A stretch of DNA of 64,000 nt from CAYTPI01 sp964439625. GTDB taxonomy: Bacteria > Chloroflexota > Anaerolineae > Aggregatilineales > UBA3940. Below are positions 61,587-64,000 of the stretch, piece by piece. The stretch lies in the NCBI GenBank assembly GCA_964439625.1, contig CAYTPI010000021.1:4211-68210 (forward strand), written 5' to 3'. The notes beneath the pieces are model-generated. The model was not told the origin of the DNA and ran no database searches. It saw nothing but the letters and a program-made list of their open reading frames with translations. The translations under genes and the position numbers were made by a program. Each line of letters begins with the position of its first letter. The stretch's first letter is position 1.

Positions 61587-62378
61587 ATGTTACCCAAGAA
61601 ACTACGCCCACTTTGGATGCTAACACTACTGATTACAGCCATTGCACTGGCTGCATGTGGTGGTGCCGACGTTGAGCCTGAAGAAGAGGAAGTTGAAGAA
61701 GAAGCACCTGAGGACACTGAAGAAGTTGAAGAAGAAGTTCAGCCAACCATCTCTGGGGACATCCTGCTTGACCCTGCCAATGCAGATGATGCTGCCTCTG
61801 AGACTATCAACGAACTTTTATACGACACGCTGGTTGAAAGCACTGCGACAGGATTGCAGCCGGGAATTGCCAGCAGTTGGATCGTCTCCGACGACGAGCT
61901 AGATTGGATCATCTCATTGCGCGGTAACGCCGTCTTTCATGATGGCAGCCCAATTGATGCCGATGCCGTCGTGGCGAACTTTAACCGCTGGTTTGATCCA
62001 TCCGACCCTCTCCACGGAAATGCCGATTACTTGGCGTGGGAAGAAGCCTTTGGTGGGTTCCTTGGCGAAGACGACTCCGATGGGGTGGATCTTTCCACCT
62101 TTGATGGCGTTGAGAAGGTAGATGAGACAACAGTTGTTCTTCACTTGACTCGCCCAGAGCCTGATATGCTCGAACTCATCAGTGATACTGCGTTCAGCAT
62201 CGTCAACCCGGCAGCCATCGAAGCGGATGTCAACGGTTATGGTCTACAAGGCAGCGATATTTCTGGGTCGGGTGCTTACCAGCTAGAGGCATGGAACAAT
62301 GATGAACTCGTGCTAGCAGAATTTGCCTCCTACTATGCAACCGTGCCAGAAGCACCCGATACGTACACTCTTGAATAA
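61587..62378 (+). CDS. Half-length substrate-binding protein (family 5, peptide/nickel type)
   Basis: 263 aa, against the usual 500-600 for the family. Lipobox LAAC, then a strongly acidic linker (VEPEEEEVEEEAPED), then the first half of an SBP_bac_5 domain: ELLYDTLVEST, GLQPGIASSW, AVFHDGSPIDADAVV and SDISGSGAYQLE. It stops at 62378, before the second lobe, and a hairpin terminator follows 65 nt later. It may be a truncated gene or a genuine single-lobe protein. No ABC permease or ATPase gene lies adjacent. Confidence 0.7.
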   Translation: MLPKKLRPLWMLTLLITAIALAACGGADVEPEEEEVEEEAPEDTEEVEEEVQPTISGDILLDPANADDAASETINELLYDTLVESTATGLQPGIASSWIVSDDELDWIISLRGNAVFHDGSPIDADAVVANFNRWFDPSDPLHGNADYLAWEEAFGGFLGEDDSDGVDLSTFDGVEKVDETTVVLHLTRPEPDMLELISDTAFSIVNPAAIEADVNGYGLQGSDISGSGAYQLEAWNNDELVLAEFASYYATVPEAPDTYTLE

Positions 62379-62443
62379 CGCATAAGCACGGACTGAGCGG
62401 CCTTGATGCTGCTTGGTCACAAATTCGACTTGGGGTCAATAAT

Positions 62444-62473
62444 ATAGGCTGTCACACAATCGTGACAGCCTAT
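62444..62473 (+). terminator. Terminator after the substrate-binding protein gene
   Basis: ataggctgtcac (62444-62455) and gtgacagcctat (62462-62473) form a perfect 12-bp stem with the loop acaatc. The tail is only modestly T-rich (ctcgccataatctttcc). Confidence 0.7.
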
Positions 62474-62496
62474 CTCGCCATAATCTTTCCGTTTAT

Positions 62497-62523
62497 GGAA
62501 CCCTTTTTACTCCGATACTTCGA
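62497..62523 (+). promoter_or_regulatory. ECF-type promoter candidate upstream of the sigma factor gene
   Basis: GGAACC at 62497-62502 is the common -35 of ECF sigma promoters; TTCGAC begins 16-17 bp later (about 62519-62524) in the place of the -10. Start codon at 62542. This would allow the sigma factor to activate its own gene. Confidence 0.45.
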
Positions 62524-62541
62524 CTTATGAATGGATAATAA

Positions 62542-63090
62542 ATGGAGCCACTACAAAACCAGGACGAATTATCAGACGAGGAACTGGTCACATTGGCTCA
62601 AGATGGGAAGCAAGATGCCTTTGTCATTTTGTATCACCGCTATCTGCCCAAAGTTTACAAGCGTGTTCGTTTTCAAATTCCGGAAAGTGAAGTTGAAGAT
62701 GTAACACAAGAGGTGTTCATCAGTGTGATGAACTCACTCGGTAGCTTCAAAGGCGACTCAAAGTTCAGCACATGGCTGTACACACTGACCAGAAACCGCA
62801 TCGTTGACTATTACAGGAAACGTCGCGTGGAAAAGGTCGAGCTAGACAAAGCAGAGCATCAGGTTGCTGAAAGTCAAACCGGCATCGACGACCAGATTAT
62901 TATCAAAGATGCGATGAAACAACTTCCGGCGGATTATCAAGACATTATTTTAATGCGTTTTGCCGAAGGAATGCGCTTCAAAGAAATAGCCAAAGCTCGG
63001 GGACAAAGTCTCGAAGCGGCAAAATCATTGTTCCGGCGAGCTTTGACAGCACTCAGAAAGGAAGTGAGGCAAGCGGATGCCAGAGGGTAA
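62542..63090 (+). CDS. ECF-type RNA polymerase sigma factor
   Basis: 182 aa. Region 2 is clear (LYHRYLPKVYKRVRFQIP, DVTQEVFISVMNSLGSFKGDSKFSTWLYTLTRNRIVDYYRK), and region 4 has a helix-turn-helix (MRFAEGMRFKEIAKARGQSLEAAKSLFRRAL). The family responds to envelope stress. It overlaps the next gene by 14 bp, the typical arrangement with an anti-sigma factor. A candidate ECF promoter precedes it. Confidence 0.9.
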   Translation: MEPLQNQDELSDEELVTLAQDGKQDAFVILYHRYLPKVYKRVRFQIPESEVEDVTQEVFISVMNSLGSFKGDSKFSTWLYTLTRNRIVDYYRKRRVEKVELDKAEHQVAESQTGIDDQIIIKDAMKQLPADYQDIILMRFAEGMRFKEIAKARGQSLEAAKSLFRRALTALRKEVRQADARG

Positions 63091-63595
63091 TAGGAACCCG
63101 CCTCCAGACAATCTAGACGATATGCTGGCTCAGCTTGCTGACCGAGCAGTCGAAGGCGAAGATTTATTGGAAATAGAAGGGGATGAAGAATTAATGGAAT
63201 TCCAGCGTCTCATATACAGCTTGCATAAAACGATAGAAGCAGACCAACCGGCAGATGATATGACTCGGCGGATTGAGTCTAACCTGCGTATCGCATGGAG
63301 TGAGCGGTCAGAGAAACAGCAGGGCACAAAGCCACTTTTCGAGCGCATGCTTGACTGGTTTGGTGGCAACGGTTCTTACCGCTCGCGCCGACAGAGGCAG
63401 CGGCGGTTTGCGCTAATTACAGCTGGAGCAGCGCTGCTGTTGGTAATAGTTGCCCTACCGGTCATCACTGCTGGCGAGCCGAGTGACATTCCCGGAGCAG
63501 CAGGGAGTGTTATCGAGGTACCCATTCTCGTGGTTACAGCAGTCGTTTTCGTTGCATTGGCAATTGTCAGTTTGGTGATATCCAACAAGGAGTAG
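63077..63595 (+). CDS. Membrane protein, likely anti-sigma factor
   Basis: 172 aa. Acidic cytoplasmic N-terminal half (MLAQLADRAVEGEDLLEIEG) ending in a basic stretch, then two TM helices (FALITAGAALLLVIVALPVI and VEVPILVVTAVVFVALAIVSLVI). Coding overlap with the sigma gene and cytoplasmic-plus-TM layout fit an anti-sigma factor, but there is no HxxxCxxC zinc motif, so it belongs to another anti-sigma type or is a different partner. A hairpin follows. Confidence 0.6.
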   Translation: MPEGNRNPPPDNLDDMLAQLADRAVEGEDLLEIEGDEELMEFQRLIYSLHKTIEADQPADDMTRRIESNLRIAWSERSEKQQGTKPLFERMLDWFGGNGSYRSRRQRQRRFALITAGAALLLVIVALPVITAGEPSDIPGAAGSVIEVPILVVTAVVFVALAIVSLVISNKE

Positions 63596-63611
63596 CATCC
63601 ATCCTGAAAAA

Positions 63612-63640
63612 TTGGGGGCGATTGAGGCTCCCAATACTTG
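63612..63640 (+). terminator. Terminator after the anti-sigma candidate gene
   Basis: ttgggggc (63612-63619) pairs with gctcccaa (63627-63634) with one G-U pair, followed by a T-rich run (tacttgttttgttg). Confidence 0.6.
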
Positions 63641-63788
63641 TTTTGTTGCGCCAATTGTTATCCGTCATTTTTGGAGTGAGGGGGAAGATTATAGAGAGGT
63701 ATATCCTGATCTAGTAAAAATCGATAGTTTATGGCAACCAACTATAGTGTCAATTGAATTTTGTAGAGTTTTTAGAGAGAGAGGACCT

Positions 63789-64000
63789 ATGAGGATACGT
63801 AAGAAGACAATCAAGCTCACATTACTTGCCATTTTCCTCATCGTTTTAGGCGTGATGGTCGTAGGCTGTCGTGCATCAGGCAATCTTGCCGGTAGTGCCG
63901 GTGAGGAAAGCTCTGGTGACGATGGCGGCGACGACGATGGTGGCGGCGACGATGGCGGCGACGACGATGGTGGCGGCGACGATGGTGGTGGTGACGATGG
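63789..64000 (+). CDS. Lipoprotein with Gly/Asp repeat, partial
   Basis: ATG at 63789 opens a frame that runs past the window edge; the C-terminus is missing. Signal peptide with lipobox VVGC at about residue 28 (IFLIVLGVMVVGC), then a short Ala/Gly/Ser part and a low-complexity region of GDDGGDDDGG units. The acidic repeat could bind cations or act as a flexible spacer between the membrane and an unseen domain. The 193 bp upstream hold no other gene. Confidence 0.65.
   Translation, partial: MRIRKKTIKLTLLAIFLIVLGVMVVGCRASGNLAGSAGEESSGDDGGDDDGGGDDGGDDDGGGDDGGGDD
63918..64000 (+). repeat. 30-bp tandem repeat inside the lipoprotein gene
   Basis: Two exact copies of a 30-bp unit (63918-63947 and 63948-63977) beginning gacgatggcggcgacgacg are followed by a partial, diverged copy to the window edge. 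Each encodes DDGGDDDGGG in the same frame. Confidence 0.9.

Noticed and set aside
1..64000. CRISPR arrays, rRNA genes, complete insertion sequences, prophage or integrase genes
   Set aside because: None seen. The only repeats are the 30-bp coding repeat at the right edge and isolated hairpins, and the only transposase is a fragment.

Overview
The window looks like a metagenome-derived scaffold (it contains a 10-N gap) from a bacterium of intermediate GC content, most probably a Chloroflexota of the Anaerolineae kind. That placement is an inference from gene content and protein style: Ser/Thr kinases and lipoproteins carrying PD40 propellers, Thr/Pro-rich linkers, many LysM and membrane-anchored secreted proteins, a GH133 debranching enzyme, and the ATP-grasp/alpha-E/transglutaminase trio. 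No rRNA is present to confirm it. One tRNA (Gln, TTG) is present.

Layout. 1-12173: a minus-strand array of five paralogous membrane-anchored glycoside-hydrolase-like proteins. Three long ones (930-1002 aa) carry an acidic cytoplasmic tail, one TM helix, a ZU5-like sandwich, a degenerate GH18-like barrel, an Ig-like module and a C-terminal clan-A barrel. Two short ones are TM plus clan-A barrel only. The array has a good promoter and a terminator-like hairpin in its leader. An N gap splits the last member but appears spurious, because the flanks overlap and rejoin in frame. 12212-18916: a PDZ protein, an SDR, rsgA, a glycogen debranching enzyme and a GAF protein. 18997-21357: a rearrangement scar with a transposase remnant fused to a truncated receiver domain, an MFS C-terminal fragment overlapping a nucleoside phosphorylase, and a TPR scrap. 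21378-24540: a menC-like enolase-superfamily gene with a PPOX-fold gene, then a compact Dam methylase/PD-(D/E)XK nuclease pair. 24578-29442: a cytochrome c maturation operon (resA-like, ccmI-like, hypothetical, cytochrome c lipoprotein, ccmA, ccmB). 29488-32581: a B12-radical SAM protein with a 68-aa partner, an IscA/ErpA-type Fe-S carrier and a SufR-like regulator.

32828-45818: surface lipoproteins, a HEAT-TM-WD40 protein, tRNA-Gln, a glutaredoxin-thioredoxin reductase fusion, glpD, a LysM/L,D-transpeptidase, MBL hydrolase, surE, an aldo-keto reductase and a VKOR-like protein. 45884-49297: transglutaminase, alpha-E and circularly permuted ATP-grasp operon. 49501-56679: a GT39-type membrane protein with a CopD-like protein, a Ser/Thr kinase-PD40 sensor, a LysM metallopeptidase and a PadR regulator. 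56972-60044: peroxiredoxin, then an operon of a degenerate Lgt homologue with a NAD+ synthetase whose glutaminase and synthetase are separate, overlapping genes. 60255-64000: PD40 lipoprotein, a half-length substrate-binding protein, an ECF sigma factor with a membrane partner and its own likely promoter, and the start of a lipoprotein with a Gly/Asp repeat.

The best candidates for undescribed biology are the tandem GH18-like/clan-A ectoprotein array with its leader attenuator, and secondarily the ATP-grasp trio with its poly-Q-tailed transglutaminase and the B12-radical SAM/small-protein pair. All assignments come from reading motifs; no database search was run.
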